NCBI RefSeq assembly: GCF_001591965.1
Contig: NZ_BCVX01000001.1
Span: forward strand, 186,001 to 250,000
Length of the DNA stretch: 64,000 bases
Direction: 5' to 3'
Source of the DNA: Lysinibacillus odysseyi 34hs-1 = NBRC 100172
GTDB lineage: Bacteria > Bacillota > Bacilli > Bacillales_A > Planococcaceae
Below, in pieces: positions 1 through 8,744 of this stretch (position 1 is its first letter; every line of letters starts with the position of its first letter). The notes below the pieces were generated by a model. That model was not told where the DNA came from. It made no database searches and was given only the letters and a program-made list of their open reading frames with translations. Position numbers and translations under genes: made by a program.

Positions 1-105
1 CTGCCATGTACAATGTCATCTCACTTAATTATCGTACTTGTCACTCTATCCTACTTGAAAACCGAACTCTATAATGGTACTACCTTCATGAACTCTCGAT
101 TCTCA
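1..105. repeat. Insertion-sequence end remnant, copy 1
   Basis: This segment matches positions 2536-2630 closely: both carry AATGTCATCTC, AATTATCG.ACTTGTCAC and a short dyad around ATGGTACTACC. Closely spaced variants of TGTCATG/AATGTCATC resemble the multiple terminal repeats of IS21-type elements, but no IS21 transposase is present here. The family name is an inference; the direct repeat is visible. Confidence 0.5.
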
Positions 106-168
106 AACAAATCATTTGTTCTTGTTGTCTCACTCAAATATCAGCTGAATTAATATAAATTAAAGTAA

Positions 169-204
169 GAAACCTTGAAAGGCATATAGCCAGTCAAGGT
201 TTAA
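169..204. repeat. Module-seam repeat, copy 1
   Basis: GAAACCTTGA..ATAGCCAGTCAAGGTT is a short imperfect dyad repeated with few changes at 4102-4140. Both copies lie downstream of a minus-strand immunity-type gene, so they could be terminators copied along with toxin modules or recombination seams between them. Confidence 0.45.
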
Positions 205-358
205 CAACTCAATACTATCCTCGAAAAGATAATTAAATATTATAACTTCTTCCTCTTAAGAATCTTCATTCCTAATAGCCCAATTCTAAGGGGCCTTCCA
301 AATTTAATTGTTTTGTCATGAGCAGCTCTGTCTGGAATAAAGTTACTACCTAGTGTAA

Positions 359-745
359 TTATATATTATTCTCATAGAGTATTATATTGTCTGTTTCAAA
401 TCTTAGATAACTTTGTACCTCCGAAGGAACTCCTTCAGTTTCAAGAAGTATGATACTGTCGCCTAAACGAACTACACAACAACTATCCTCTTCACTAAAT
501 GATTCAAGTTTCCCTTCAAAACAAACCCTGTTATCTAATATTTCTATTAAATAACAATGCGATTTTGTCTCCTGGATATCCTTATCCCATTTTAATAGGT
601 TTGGAATTTCTAACTCAACATCGTAGGAGTTGCCCTCCTTTGGAATCGCGCCCTGCCACAAAGCTATACCCTCCCCAAAATTTGAGGAAAATGCCACCTT
701 TATTTCCTCGTTACTTTCCTCGTAGCTTTTTATTACTACTTTCAT
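359..745 (-). CDS. Putative immunity protein for the adjoining toxin remnant
   Basis: A 128-residue acidic soluble protein with no signal peptide or membrane segment. Its ATG overlaps the stop codon of the upstream toxin remnant by four bases (ATGA), and a good site (GAAGGTGAAG) precedes the start. I do not recognise the family. Toxin-then-immunity order, tight coupling, small size and acidity are the usual signs of an immunity protein in a polymorphic toxin locus, so that role is inferred from position. It appears intact although its toxin is frameshifted and cut short, as expected for retained or orphan immunity genes. Confidence 0.6.
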   Translation of the reverse strand: MKVVIKSYEESNEEIKVAFSSNFGEGIALWQGAIPKEGNSYDVELEIPNLLKWDKDIQETKSHCYLIEILDNRVCFEGKLESFSEEDSCCVVRLGDSIILLETEGVPSEVQSYLRFETDNIILYENNI

Positions 746-1083
746 TTCTTCACCTTCTTTGGACTTGGAACACGAACAACAGAATTGTCTACATTCATTA
801 CATCATCAATTGAGTCATACGTCCACGTTTCCTCATGATAATGGTGTTTTGTAGGACTACTGTTCATTTCATGGTTACCATATCGAATACTTCTTTTTCC
901 ATCTTCGGATACTATCCTTGTCAGGGTCAGGTTGACCAGTTCTAGAATGAATATTTGTATGTTCACCAGGCCCTAAGAACTCATCCCACTTACCCGTTGC
1001 ATCTTGTGGTTTAACTGATCTTGGAGCATAAGTTTCATTATGATATCCTTGGCCAGGAGTGCTAGAATTACCCGTACCCTATG
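742..1083 (-). pseudogene. Frameshifted C-terminal domain of a polymorphic toxin
   Basis: Two overlapping minus-strand frames together read as one domain. The upstream frame gives a glycine/serine linker and then GPGEHTNIHSRTGQPDPD; after about position 920 the reading moves to another frame giving RIVSEDGKRSIRYGNHEM and KHHYHEETW. Histidine/arginine-rich C-terminal modules of this sort are typical of toxin tips on Rhs or WXG/LXG-type polymorphic toxins, where they are usually RNases. The gene lacks its N-terminal delivery part: similarity stops near 1083, where AT-rich sequence and the transposase fragment begin. One indel plus truncation means it should be inactive. The exact toxin family is not certain. 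Confidence 0.6.
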
Positions 1084-1131
1084 TTGTAATCTTAAAATCT
1101 AATAATAAAAATTCAGCCGTTTATTACCTTA

Positions 1132-1955
1132 TTAAACTACTTCTTTCTCTTTTATTATCGGTAATTCATAGGCTGTTTTATGCTTCATCATGCCATAAAT
1201 AATATTCATAAGCCTTCTCATAATGCAAACCAATGCTTGTCCCTTTGTTTTACCTTCTTTTAGTTTCTTTTGGTAGTAAGCATGAAACACCGGGTTTCTT
1301 GGAAGTTTACTCCCTTTTGCTACTTGCACTTGCTGTACGGCGAGGTTATAAAATAAAGCGTGCAGCGCCCGATTTCCCTGTTTGCTTTTATGTTCCTTGC
1401 CTTTCCCACCAGAGCCAAAGAAAACAGGCGCAATACCCGCAAATCGTGCTAATTTATTCGCATTAGGAAAGCGTCTTAAATGACCTATCTCTGCAATTAA
1501 AGCTGAAGCTGTTACGAGGTCAATGCCTGGCATGGAGTCTAGTTGAAAGTTTAATAAACTCATTAACTCTTTTAATTCTCTTTCCACCTTGCCTATTTCC
1601 TGCTTTCCAAATAAAATGTGGCGTACAATGCTTTCTACCAAAAAGTCTCGTGTTTCTTGATGTTCTTTTGTTGTATTCCCATCCTCTTTCACTAGCTTCA
1701 ATATTTCATTCGCCTTTTTCACCGAACAAGTATTGTTGCTCACTTTTAATAAAAAGGTGGTCAACTGTTTTGCACTCACACCTTCTAAACAAGATGGTGA
1801 AGGGTATCGTTCCCAAAATGCCAATGCTGTTTTTCCATCTACTTCTGAAAAAAACTTTTTATAGCTTGGATAGTGGTGACTTAATTGAATATGCAGTTGG
1901 TTCTTTAAAGCACCTTGTGCCTTTACTAATGCATTTCTTCTAGTGACCAGTTGTT
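1132..1955 (-). pseudogene. IS110-family transposase, 5'-truncated
   Basis: From about residue 25 of this frame (TRRNALVKAQ) to its end the protein reads as the C-terminal two thirds of an IS110/IS1111 transposase. The transposase_20 segment includes SMPGIDLVTASALIAEIG, FAGIAPVFFGSGGKG and the serine-containing region near the end. The N-terminal DEDD RuvC-like catalytic domain is missing; a serine-recombinase fragment is joined in its place. Without DEDD residues it cannot be an active transposase. It sits inside the toxin locus, next to the truncated toxin end. Confidence 0.8.
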
Positions 1956-2332
1956 GTATCGACCAGTATATTATGGATGCTGTAAAATGGCTGTTCAATG
2001 CTTTTAATATCATAACCATATTTCTTCAACTCGCGTTGAATCAGTACCTTTACAATATCCGACCGCCATAATCGGCTTGTGTTGAGCACTACCACATAAT
2101 CAACGTGGACAGACGAAAGGTGAGCCAACATTTCCTGTAAGCCCACCCTGTCTATCTCTAGTGCTTCTTCATTTAGTTTAGCGCCACTTATTCCTTCATA
2201 TTTAAAAATATGAATCAAGTTCAAGTTATTTACTTCACAGTATGCTTTGATTTCATCTTCTTGATATTTCAAGCTGTATCCATCTCTTGCTTGTCCTTGA
2301 ATCAAGACTCGTATATACCCAACAACATTCAA
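1940..2332 (-). pseudogene. Serine recombinase N-terminal fragment lacking the catalytic serine
   Basis: A TTG start follows AAGGGGGTG. The reading VGYIRVLIQGQARDGYSL, EGISGAKL, VVLNTSRLWR and KSIEQP matches the N-terminal resolvase domain of large serine recombinases. In that family the first motif is YxRVS(T); here it is YIRVLI, so the nucleophilic serine position is leucine (TTG, one transition from TCG). After IEQPFYSIH similarity stops and IS110 sequence begins, so the recombinase domain, zinc-binding part and C-terminus are lost. It is dead both by truncation and by the active-site change. Confidence 0.75.
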
Positions 2333-2535
2333 CTTTTCACCCCCTTTTCCATAAATTGTAATTTTCGTAGAGCTTTTTAACGGATAGCGAGTATTATACG
2401 ACCGTTCTAGTAAAAAACAACCCAAAACTTTAAGCCAAGGTAGCACAAGCAAACACTTTCACGTTATCCATTATTTATCGCCATGAGCTTTGTCAATCTC
2501 GTTAGTTTGTAAGCCGTTCCATATCATAACTATCC

Positions 2536-2630
2536 CTGTCATGCAAAATGTCATCTCGCCTAATTATCGAACTTGTCACACTATCCAAGTAATAAAACAA
2601 TACTCATGATGGTACTACCATCATGAGCTA
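2536..2630. repeat. Insertion-sequence end remnant, copy 2
   Basis: Second copy of the repeat at 1-105, same orientation, in the 300-base gap between the recombinase fragment and the Imm6-like gene. With copy 1 it brackets the chimeric recombinase/transposase region at about 2.5 kb spacing, as expected for duplicated or nested insertion-element ends. Confidence 0.5.
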
Positions 2631-2754
2631 TGAATTTCAGTAAAGCATCATTCTATATTTTCAACTTGTTACAAATAGTAAACAAGTTAACCAAAGTATA
2701 CTTTATCAACAAATCAAGAGCATCAAGTATTAACAGACAAATTCCAAGGTATAT

Positions 2755-3267
2755 TTATTTAAAAGCATTAATAAAATCTTCTCTTTTTTTTGGAGGTTCA
2801 GTATTTGTAATTCTATAATCATTAATAACTTTTTCCATTTTTTTGATTTCCTCTACTTTAACAAAGCTGGTTTCCACTGCACTATTTAAGAAAATAATAA
2901 TACTATCGGTATTAATACTTTCTAATGACTGTGGCAAATATTTTACATTTTCATTTTTATAAGCTTCCCAAGAGGTATAAGCTACTGCATCAACTAATAG
3001 TGACCAAATTCTAGCAATGCTCAAGTTCTCTTCTTCCTCAGCATATTCTGAAATTCCTGTAAAATCCGCATTATCAATAAGTTCGTAAAGTTCATCCCCA
3101 GTAACAGCATGAGATTCAACCCATAACCAACATTTGTCCAAGGCTTCTCTTCCATCTGGATATCTTTCATCACCCTTACTAATTACAGAAAATACTCTTT
3201 CTGCTACTGTTAAAACAAGACCAACCCTAGCTTCTTTTTGTAAATTATCAATTAATATATTATGCAT
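2755..3267 (-). CDS. Imm6-like immunity protein
   Basis: A 170-residue, predominantly helical, acidic protein starting MHNILIDNLQKEARVGLVLT, with AGGAGGTAATT before the ATG. Conserved-looking stretches are DKCWLWVE and SLLVDAVAYTSWEAY. It resembles the Imm6 family of polymorphic-toxin immunity proteins; that name comes from recalled family character, not a search. It lies 15 bases downstream of the deaminase-type toxin C-terminus in the same direction, so it most likely protects against that toxin. It appears intact. Confidence 0.6.
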   Translation of the reverse strand: MHNILIDNLQKEARVGLVLTVAERVFSVISKGDERYPDGREALDKCWLWVESHAVTGDELYELIDNADFTGISEYAEEEENLSIARIWSLLVDAVAYTSWEAYKNENVKYLPQSLESINTDSIIIFLNSAVETSFVKVEEIKKMEKVINDYRITNTEPPKKREDFINAFK

Positions 3268-3282
3268 AATTACCTCCTTAAA

Positions 3283-4066
3283 TTATTCAATAATTTTTCC
3301 ATCTTTTAAACTGAAAGATAATAGTCCATTAGTTTTTACACTGTCATCAATCTCAGATGTTACTTCAATTGTTAGATTCGGATATTTTTTGCTAGCCTGA
3401 TAAAATATACCACTATTTTCAATGGGATAAGGTTTTAGTAATCCCTTACTACACTTATTACATACACCTCTTGGATTAGATTGATGAACTTTAAGCACAC
3501 CAGTTACTTTCAATGGCTCGATTCCTGCTTTCTTTACAGCAGAATCAAACTCATTTAACACTCCTTCTTCAGCATGTCTTGTGAACTGTGCTAACTTAGG
3601 ATTTTTTATATGATCATACGGAGCCCTAATCTCCCTATTTGGTAAGATTTTATCCAATGAAGGTAATCCAGCTTCTTTTCTTACTTCTGGTGATCCACCT
3701 TCAAAAGTCAAATTTTCAAGTCCTTTTACATTGGATTTTCCAACTGCAATAGTATTAGTTTCCGGAACATTCCACTTATTCCGTAGTGCATCCAACTCTT
3801 CTTTACCTAATTGGATTTTTCCATTACCCGTACCCTTAATTGTATTTTTATCCGTACCATGCTGTTTCGCCGCTGCAGGCTTATTACCATTCTGCGGAGT
3901 TGAAGTCGTCTGTTTCTTATTACCAGCCGGCCCCGGCGTTGTATTAGGCTTTGGCTTATTTTCTTGTTTCTTCTGGCTCGGAGTGGTCGTGTCTTTTGGT
4001 TTTGTAGCCGCTGTTGTTTTTTTAGTAGACTTGCGGCCGAGGTGGCTTTGGTATTGCTGATTACTA
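3283..4066 (-). CDS. Deaminase-fold toxin C-terminal module, N-terminus missing
   Basis: The open frame begins after a stop near 4067 with a Thr/Pro/Lys-rich linker (TKPKDTTTPSQKKQ, then an NKPAAAKQ-type stretch). It runs into a roughly 170-residue domain that starts near an internal ATG at 3795. The domain has TRHAEEGVLNEF (HAE zinc/proton-shuttle motif) followed about 45 residues later by GVCNKCSKGL (CxxC), the signature of nucleic-acid deaminase-like toxins such as the YwqJ/SCP1.201 groups. No delivery domain or convincing start for the whole frame is present, so this is an orphan toxin tip that a resident full-length toxin could acquire by recombination. The Imm6-like gene follows. Confidence 0.65.
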
Positions 4067-4101
4067 GTTTAAAGTCAGCAGCCGATTTAAGGCAATTAAA
4101 G

Positions 4102-4140
4102 GAAAAACCTTAAAAAGCGAATAGCCAGTCGAGGTTAAAT
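4102..4140. repeat. Module-seam repeat, copy 2
   Basis: GGAAAAACCTTAAAAAGCGA followed by ATAGCCAGTCGAGGTT; see the copy at 169-204. It sits between the toxin-tip module and the DUF6985-like gene. The dyad AACCT..AGGTT could act as a weak terminator. Confidence 0.45.
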
Positions 4141-4293
4141 AAACAGGTAATTAAAAGAGCTACTACCTCCTATAAAATGTAGCTATAAGTATTCGTTTTC
4201 AATATCTATATATTTTTCATTATTCCACCACTTGATTTAGAATCACAATTTTAAATTCTTTCCCTTTCAATCCTTGTTAACAAGTCCCGTTGT

Positions 4294-4761
4294 TTAGATC
4301 GCAACATCCTGGTATCCTACCTCAAACACCTTTTCATCTAATAAACGAAGCCCCAGTCCATTTTCTTCATCCCATGTACAATTAAAAAGTATTCCGATAT
4401 CACGCTCTTCGTAAATGTCTCCATATGAAACAACAATTCCACCCAACGTAATCATCTCAATAAGTCGGTCGATTGTTTCCACTAAAGGATAATCCTTATT
4501 AAATTCAATATCATAACCTACTTCATGTCGCTTTTGTTGATAGTAGTCTAAAATTGGTTTTAAAAAGCTTTGCTGCAATTGTTCCCAATCTTGCATTAAT
4601 GATTGATATGCCGCATATTGTTCTTCATCAAATTTACCATCCTCATCGCCTTTAATCATAAGTGCTATCTCGAATTCTTTTTCTAATAAATTAATTGTAG
4701 TGTCTTTAGACCAAGCATAATCATATTCAAGTTCACCAAAAACTGGATCGTTAATTGTCAT
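4294..4761 (-). CDS. DUF6985-like protein, probable orphan immunity protein
   Basis: A 155-residue acidic protein with the order FGELEYDYAWSK, EFEIALMIKGDEDGKFDEEQ, a helical middle, then FNCTWDEENGLGLRLLDEKV and EVGYQDVAI. This matches my recollection of the DUF6985 (formerly DUF2004-like) family, found as stand-alone small proteins in polyimmunity loci. No toxin is adjacent. Function here is inferred from the locus. Confidence 0.6.
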   Translation of the reverse strand: MTINDPVFGELEYDYAWSKDTTINLLEKEFEIALMIKGDEDGKFDEEQYAAYQSLMQDWEQLQQSFLKPILDYYQQKRHEVGYDIEFNKDYPLVETIDRLIEMITLGGIVVSYGDIYEERDIGILFNCTWDEENGLGLRLLDEKVFEVGYQDVAI

Positions 4762-5034
4762 TTTTTAAAACCCCTTTTCTCTTTTTAGGAAAATAATCCA
4801 TGTCCAAACGCCACTACGTTTATCTATGCTGGTACAAGGTATATTGTCTTAACATCATTTAATTCATGTCATGTTAATTTTTTCACTTTGAATCAGGGGG
4901 GCCTTAAGGGAAACTAGTGATTCAAACCCTTGTACCTCCAAAACGGACATTTAGGTTTACTCTTTCCTTTATTCATCATTTTCTAAAAAGTTTTGAAAGT
5001 TACTCCTCTTCAAACATACAATTTTATTTGATTT

Positions 5035-5490
5035 TCACTCTTCCAATTGCTCTTCTTCCTCATCTTCAACTAATTTGGTAAAAAAATCAAAAAATGTTTC
5101 CCATAGAGTAGGTGGTGAAATGAAAGTCATTGTGCTTATTCTTTTGGTATCTGTTGCATCACACCATATAATCGATGGAGGATTTTGAGTATCCATAATA
5201 ATTAAACTATTGGGCGGTTCAGCCAATACTACAAAATTCGATGGCAAATTTATAGAAGTTCTAAGTCTAAGTGTTTCATCTACAATGTTTGGCGTAATAT
5301 GTTCATGCGTAAACGCAAAGCAACTTATTCCTCCTAATAATCCCCCACTGTAAAATTTCGCTATATTTCGAAAATCTGTGGGAAGTTTTAGTTGAAGAAT
5401 ATCTTCAATTCTTTCCAGAGTATTCTCCATAACCCCATCTTCAGGATACAACTGATTATATCTCTCACGTATATCATCTACATTTAACAT
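5035..5490 (-). CDS. SMI1/KNR4 (SUKH)-family immunity protein
   Basis: A 151-residue protein with the SUKH pattern: N-terminal helix with LERIEDILQLKLPTDFRNIAKFYSGG (the family's 'LP.dyr.fl...nGg' motif), then FVVLAEPPNSLIIMDTQ (backbone for 'i.ig.dg.gd.i.ld') and a C-terminal acidic tail. GGAGG precedes the ATG. SUKH proteins neutralise many nuclease and deaminase toxins. It is an isolated immunity gene, consistent with a polyimmunity island. Confidence 0.75.
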   Translation of the reverse strand: MLNVDDIRERYNQLYPEDGVMENTLERIEDILQLKLPTDFRNIAKFYSGGLLGGISCFAFTHEHITPNIVDETLRLRTSINLPSNFVVLAEPPNSLIIMDTQNPPSIIWCDATDTKRISTMTFISPPTLWETFFDFFTKLVEDEEEEQLEE

Positions 5491-5574
5491 TGATAAAGCC
5501 TCCTGGAAATTAATTTATCTATTTTTTTACCCTATTTCTACAGTATTGGTATTTTCAGAATAAAGTTTGATTAA

Positions 5575-5699
5575 AAACAACCCGCTGACCTATATTTTTA
5601 GTTAAATTAAAAGACCCCGTTTTGAAAAAGTTTGTTCAAAACGGGTTAATTCTTTGTGAAACACTGTGCAATTTTCATAAAAAAGTTTGATCATTTCCT
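5575..5699. repeat. 125-bp intergenic repeat, copy 1
   Basis: Matches 54636-54762 over its whole length, including AAAACAACCCG, an AACCCGTTTTGA-type stem-loop (5612-5646), CATTCTTTGTGAAACAC-like text and AAGTTTGATCATTTCCT. The central dyad ACCCCGTTTTGA/TCAAAACGGGTT is terminator-like. Both copies flank accessory genes 49 kb apart. Confidence 0.75.
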
Positions 5700-5775
5700 A
5701 CTGTTGAATATCATTGTTGAAGTAAATACTTATTAATTTAGAGATGTTAAGCATCCATTTTTAAACCATTAAATT

Positions 5776-6005
5776 CTATTCAAGCACTTTGCCGGTTGTT
5801 AAGTCGAAGTTCATTGAAAATGATCTATTTTTTGATTCACCAGTATCATAATTTGTACTTTTATAATTGAATTCCATTATTAAACGATTGTCTCTATTCT
5901 CTAATACAACAATATTAATATCAGATACTTCTAATGTATTTGCAAATACGTGGAAAACCAATTTAATATGCTCATTTATTTTATTCTTCGCATCTTCGCT
6001 TACGA
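5776..6005 (-). pseudogene. C-terminal fragment of a duplicate of the next secreted protein
   Basis: The frame opens after a stop at about 6006 with SEDAKNKINEHIKLVFHVF and ends VVLENRDNRLIMEFNYK, then MNFDLTTGKVLE. The neighbouring gene ends NEDVKNKINQSIENAFVSL, ITVLENQNNRFLLEVKY, LKYDLTTGNLID, so this is the tail of a tandem paralogue whose front has been deleted. Only a TTG at 5961 could serve as a start, and no ribosome site is obvious. Confidence 0.6.
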
Positions 6006-6030
6006 TTCATCCCTTTTAAAATCATTTAAT

Positions 6031-6720
6031 TCAATCGATTAAGTTGCCAGTAGTTAAATCATATTTTAACCGGAACGATTCAGTAACTGCCTCTGATTCC
6101 ATTGGTGTGACTATATATTTCACTTCTAACAAGAATCGATTATTCTGATTTTCTAGTACAGTAATTTGATATCCAGATACATGTGTGTCACTTGTAAGTG
6201 AAACAAAAGCATTTTCTATACTCTGATTGATTTTATTCTTCACATCTTCGTTTCCAAGTTTATGAATCTTCGGTAGATCAAAGTAACCTGTAAAACTACC
6301 TTTTTTCTCCCATACAAGGAACGCTCCATTGTTGTTCTGCTTTACTTGCTTCGCAACCAAATCCTTTGGAGCTACTTCATACTTCGAAAGGTTTGACTGT
6401 TGTACTCGAACGCCTGCGCCTAGATCATAGATCTTTTTGCCACCTTCATTCGTGATTTTGTACACTCGCCACATAGAATCCTTTTTTGCATTCATATGGA
6501 ACTGCGCTACACCCGTAGCATCTCTCTTATAAACCTTTACGTCTTTTGTAAAGATAAGTCGACCAATTTGATAGTCGTATAATTCGTTTGTGCCCCACAT
6601 TACCTTTTCTTTTTGAGTCGAACCATTTGCCAAAGCAGATGCATCAACGAGGTTTCCTGCGATTGGTGAAAATAGCATCATTGCTGTTAGGATACCTGCG
6701 CCTATAATACGTTCCTTCAT
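6031..6720 (-). CDS. Secreted protein of unknown function
   Basis: The start is placed at MKERIIGAGILTAMMLF (6720) rather than the upstream in-frame ATG, because a CCAGGGAGAG site precedes it and a classic Sec signal peptide follows, with probable cleavage near VDASA. The mature part (about 200 residues) is lysine-rich, contains GTNELYDYQIGRLIFTKDVK, VRVQQSNLSKYEVAPKDL and a C-terminal beta-rich tail ending YDLTTGNLID. I do not recognise a family. It lies between immunity and toxin remnants and has a truncated duplicate immediately downstream. Confidence 0.65.
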   Translation of the reverse strand: MKERIIGAGILTAMMLFSPIAGNLVDASALANGSTQKEKVMWGTNELYDYQIGRLIFTKDVKVYKRDATGVAQFHMNAKKDSMWRVYKITNEGGKKIYDLGAGVRVQQSNLSKYEVAPKDLVAKQVKQNNNGAFLVWEKKGSFTGYFDLPKIHKLGNEDVKNKINQSIENAFVSLTSDTHVSGYQITVLENQNNRFLLEVKYIVTPMESEAVTESFRLKYDLTTGNLID

Positions 6721-6957
6721 ATTTATCTCTCCCTGGAGTTGAATTGAATATAAGTTCAGAAAATCTCTCTTATTGAAAATAGTAAAACCTTTAATAAATG
6801 GTTGTTTCCACTTTTTTCTACTATTATATAAAAAGCACATGTAAATGTATATTTCACAAGAAATCTCTTCACAATATGCCCCGTTTGTGGAATAGAAAAT
6901 ATCTTGCCTATCTACACATGAATTGGATCAAACTTTTTTATAAATGATCAGACTTTA

Positions 6958-7289
6958 TTATAAATTAGCGAACTTTATTTCAAAGCCACAATATTCTCGA
7001 GTGTCTACACCAAATTTGGAACAATCAATTGGAAATTTAGGATTAGGTTTACTTCTATTATATTGACTGTGCAGTATATCTTGACCATATTGACCAACCC
7101 TATGATATCTTGTACTTGCTTCAACCAAAGGCTTCTTGAATCTTGTCCTAATAGATGAAGAGTTGCAAAACTTCCATTGTTTAATTGAGGAGCAAGTCCT
7201 TTTTCAGCTGCTTCGGCATTTGTTTTACCAATAAATCTGTTTATCACCAGTAACACGACTAAAATCCCAATCAATATCATTTCGTTCAT
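6958..7289 (-). pseudogene. Frameshifted HNH/EndoVII-like toxin remnant
   Basis: The first frame has an N-terminal hydrophobic segment (MILIGILVVLLVINRFIG), then GLAPQLNNGSFATLHLLGQ. After about position 7140 the sensible reading jumps to another frame, KKPLVEASTRYHRVGQYGQ then DILHSQYNRSKPNPKFPID, ending at a TAA at 6958. The combined order LHxLGQ..PLVE..YHxxGQ..LH recalls the LHH/GH-E branch of HNH/EndoVII toxin nucleases. The hydrophobic front may belong to another broken gene. The domain identity is my reading of motifs, and the gene should be inactive. Confidence 0.45.
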
Positions 7290-7321
7290 ATATAATATAA
7301 GTTTGTTTAGTTCATTTAGGT

Positions 7322-7684
7322 CTAATTTGAAATTAATTCAACTAACTCTGGATTTAATATAACTTTATGGTATCTCCAGCAATCAGAGTATTCGGTGCCA
7401 ATTTCGTGGTCATGCAAGCAGACCCTGTTCATTCCATCACAGCCATCAAGACCGCAGCAACCATTTAATCTACTGCCATCTGAATGGTGTTTAGAATTGA
7501 TTAAATCCTTGATGTTTATAATGATGGAACCTTTTAATATTTGGTAAGCTGTTTCCTGTTGAATTAAATAAAAGCCTCTCGGAATATAATCTTGGCCATC
7601 GTTTTTATTAATCAAACTCAGATTTTTTAACTCTGTTAATGGTTCTGAAATTTCTAAATTACATGCTTTACAAATTAGCTTCAA
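7322..7684 (-). CDS. Small cysteine-rich hypothetical protein
   Basis: 120 residues from a TTG start preceded by AAAGGAGG. It begins with MKLICKACNLEISEPLTEL (CxxC) and has a second cysteine cluster, LNGCCGLDGCDGMNRVCLH, suggesting one or two structural zinc sites. No signal peptide is present. I do not know the family. The toxin remnant follows 32 bases downstream in the same direction, so a role as toxin partner is possible but unproven. Confidence 0.6.
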   Translation of the reverse strand: MKLICKACNLEISEPLTELKNLSLINKNDGQDYIPRGFYLIQQETAYQILKGSIIINIKDLINSKHHSDGSRLNGCCGLDGCDGMNRVCLHDHEIGTEYSDCWRYHKVILNPELVELISN

Positions 7685-7939
7685 CTTGTCGTTTCCTCCT
7701 TTTATATAAGTAGTGTTCTAGCCAATGCTGCTAATCTGTTTTCGTTCAACTAAAGCACCTGTCCCATGTTCCACCCCATCGCCCATGGGCCTCTATAAGA
7801 CAGATTTCAGTAAATCTACGAAGTTCAATTTACTCTCCTTTTTCCATCTTTCAGAAAAAAGGAAAATGCTTTCTCGCTTCTATTATAAAATAAAAGGCAA
7901 AAATAAACATATTTCAGTTTACTTTCTCCTTTTTATTAT

Positions 7940-8203
7940 GCGTCCGTGGAATATCACCCAGGTATATTTAAACCATTTATACAGCCGATGCATGTAGATT
8001 TATCCGAAGATCCGAATGAACGACCTACACCAATTCGGTTAGGTTACCGTACAGGACGGAATGCACTGATTGAATTGTTGGATTTATACCGAAGCATTGG
8101 TGTTAATCACTTATTTCTTGCTCTATTTGATGGCAAGCGTCCAGCCGACGAAGTATTAGATGAACTCGGAGAAGAGGTACTTCCTCATTTCCCAGCATTG
8201 TAA
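7940..8203 (+). pseudogene. C-terminal fragment of a luciferase-like flavin monooxygenase
   Basis: The plus-strand frame gives EYHPGIFKPFIQPMHVDLSE, then TPIRLGYRTGRNALIELL and NHLFLALFDGKRPADEVL with a GEEVLPHFP tail. This is the usual end of LLM-class (bacterial luciferase-like) oxidoreductases that use FMN. Those proteins are normally over 300 residues; only about 85 are left, with no ribosome site or start upstream, so it is a deletion remnant at the edge of the toxin locus. Confidence 0.65.
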
Positions 8204-8352
8204 AAGAGGAAAATCCGGTACTGTCTGGACAGGCCCGTGCAGACAGCTGCCCTCCTCACATAGCTTGTAATTTTCATAGCAGGCACTCTGTTCATTTTTT
8301 ATCTTCTTCAAGTCCCATATTTTAGTATACTAAAATAAAAGGAGGAGAAATC

Positions 8353-8727
8353 ATGATTCCTAGAGATAAATTTGATGAACTGGCCATGCTCCGCCTCCAG
8401 ATGTCCACAAGAGAGGAAATCATCCCGATACTTCCGGAGCTGCTTGTCTGGATTCAAGATATGAATTGGCCGATTGCTGCAAAGATGGCAGAGCTTTTAC
8501 GGGCCTATCCAGAGGAAACGGTGCCGCATATTAAAGAAATTTTAAAAGGCACCGATTCCATATGGAAATACTGGTGCCTGCTAGAGTTAGTAAAGCCGAT
8601 GAATCGAGATCATCAGCTAGTATTGAAAGAAGACCTGCTGCAGCTGATCCACCATCCAAGCGACGATGACCGGCTTGAAGAAGTGGATGTGTTAGCTGCA
8701 GAAATTCTTAAAATGGTAGTACTGTGA
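8353..8727 (+). CDS. DUF5071 family protein
   Basis: A 124-residue helical protein preceded by GGAGGAGAAATC. Its order PRDKFDELAMLRL, IIPILPELLVWIQDMNWPIA, KEILKGTDSIWKYWCL and a DDDRLEEVDVLA tail fits DUF5071, a small HEAT-like family of unknown function in Bacilli. It is monocistronic and convergent with the following lipoprotein gene. Confidence 0.75.
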   Translation: MIPRDKFDELAMLRLQMSTREEIIPILPELLVWIQDMNWPIAAKMAELLRAYPEETVPHIKEILKGTDSIWKYWCLLELVKPMNRDHQLVLKEDLLQLIHHPSDDDRLEEVDVLAAEILKMVVL

Positions 8728-8744
8728 AATAATATAAAGCGGTA

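Noticed and set aside
3731-4060. Plus-strand frame of 109 codons rich in Phe/Val/Gly
   Set aside because: It is the complement of the Thr/Pro/Lys-rich linker of the deaminase toxin; no ribosome site and unnatural composition.
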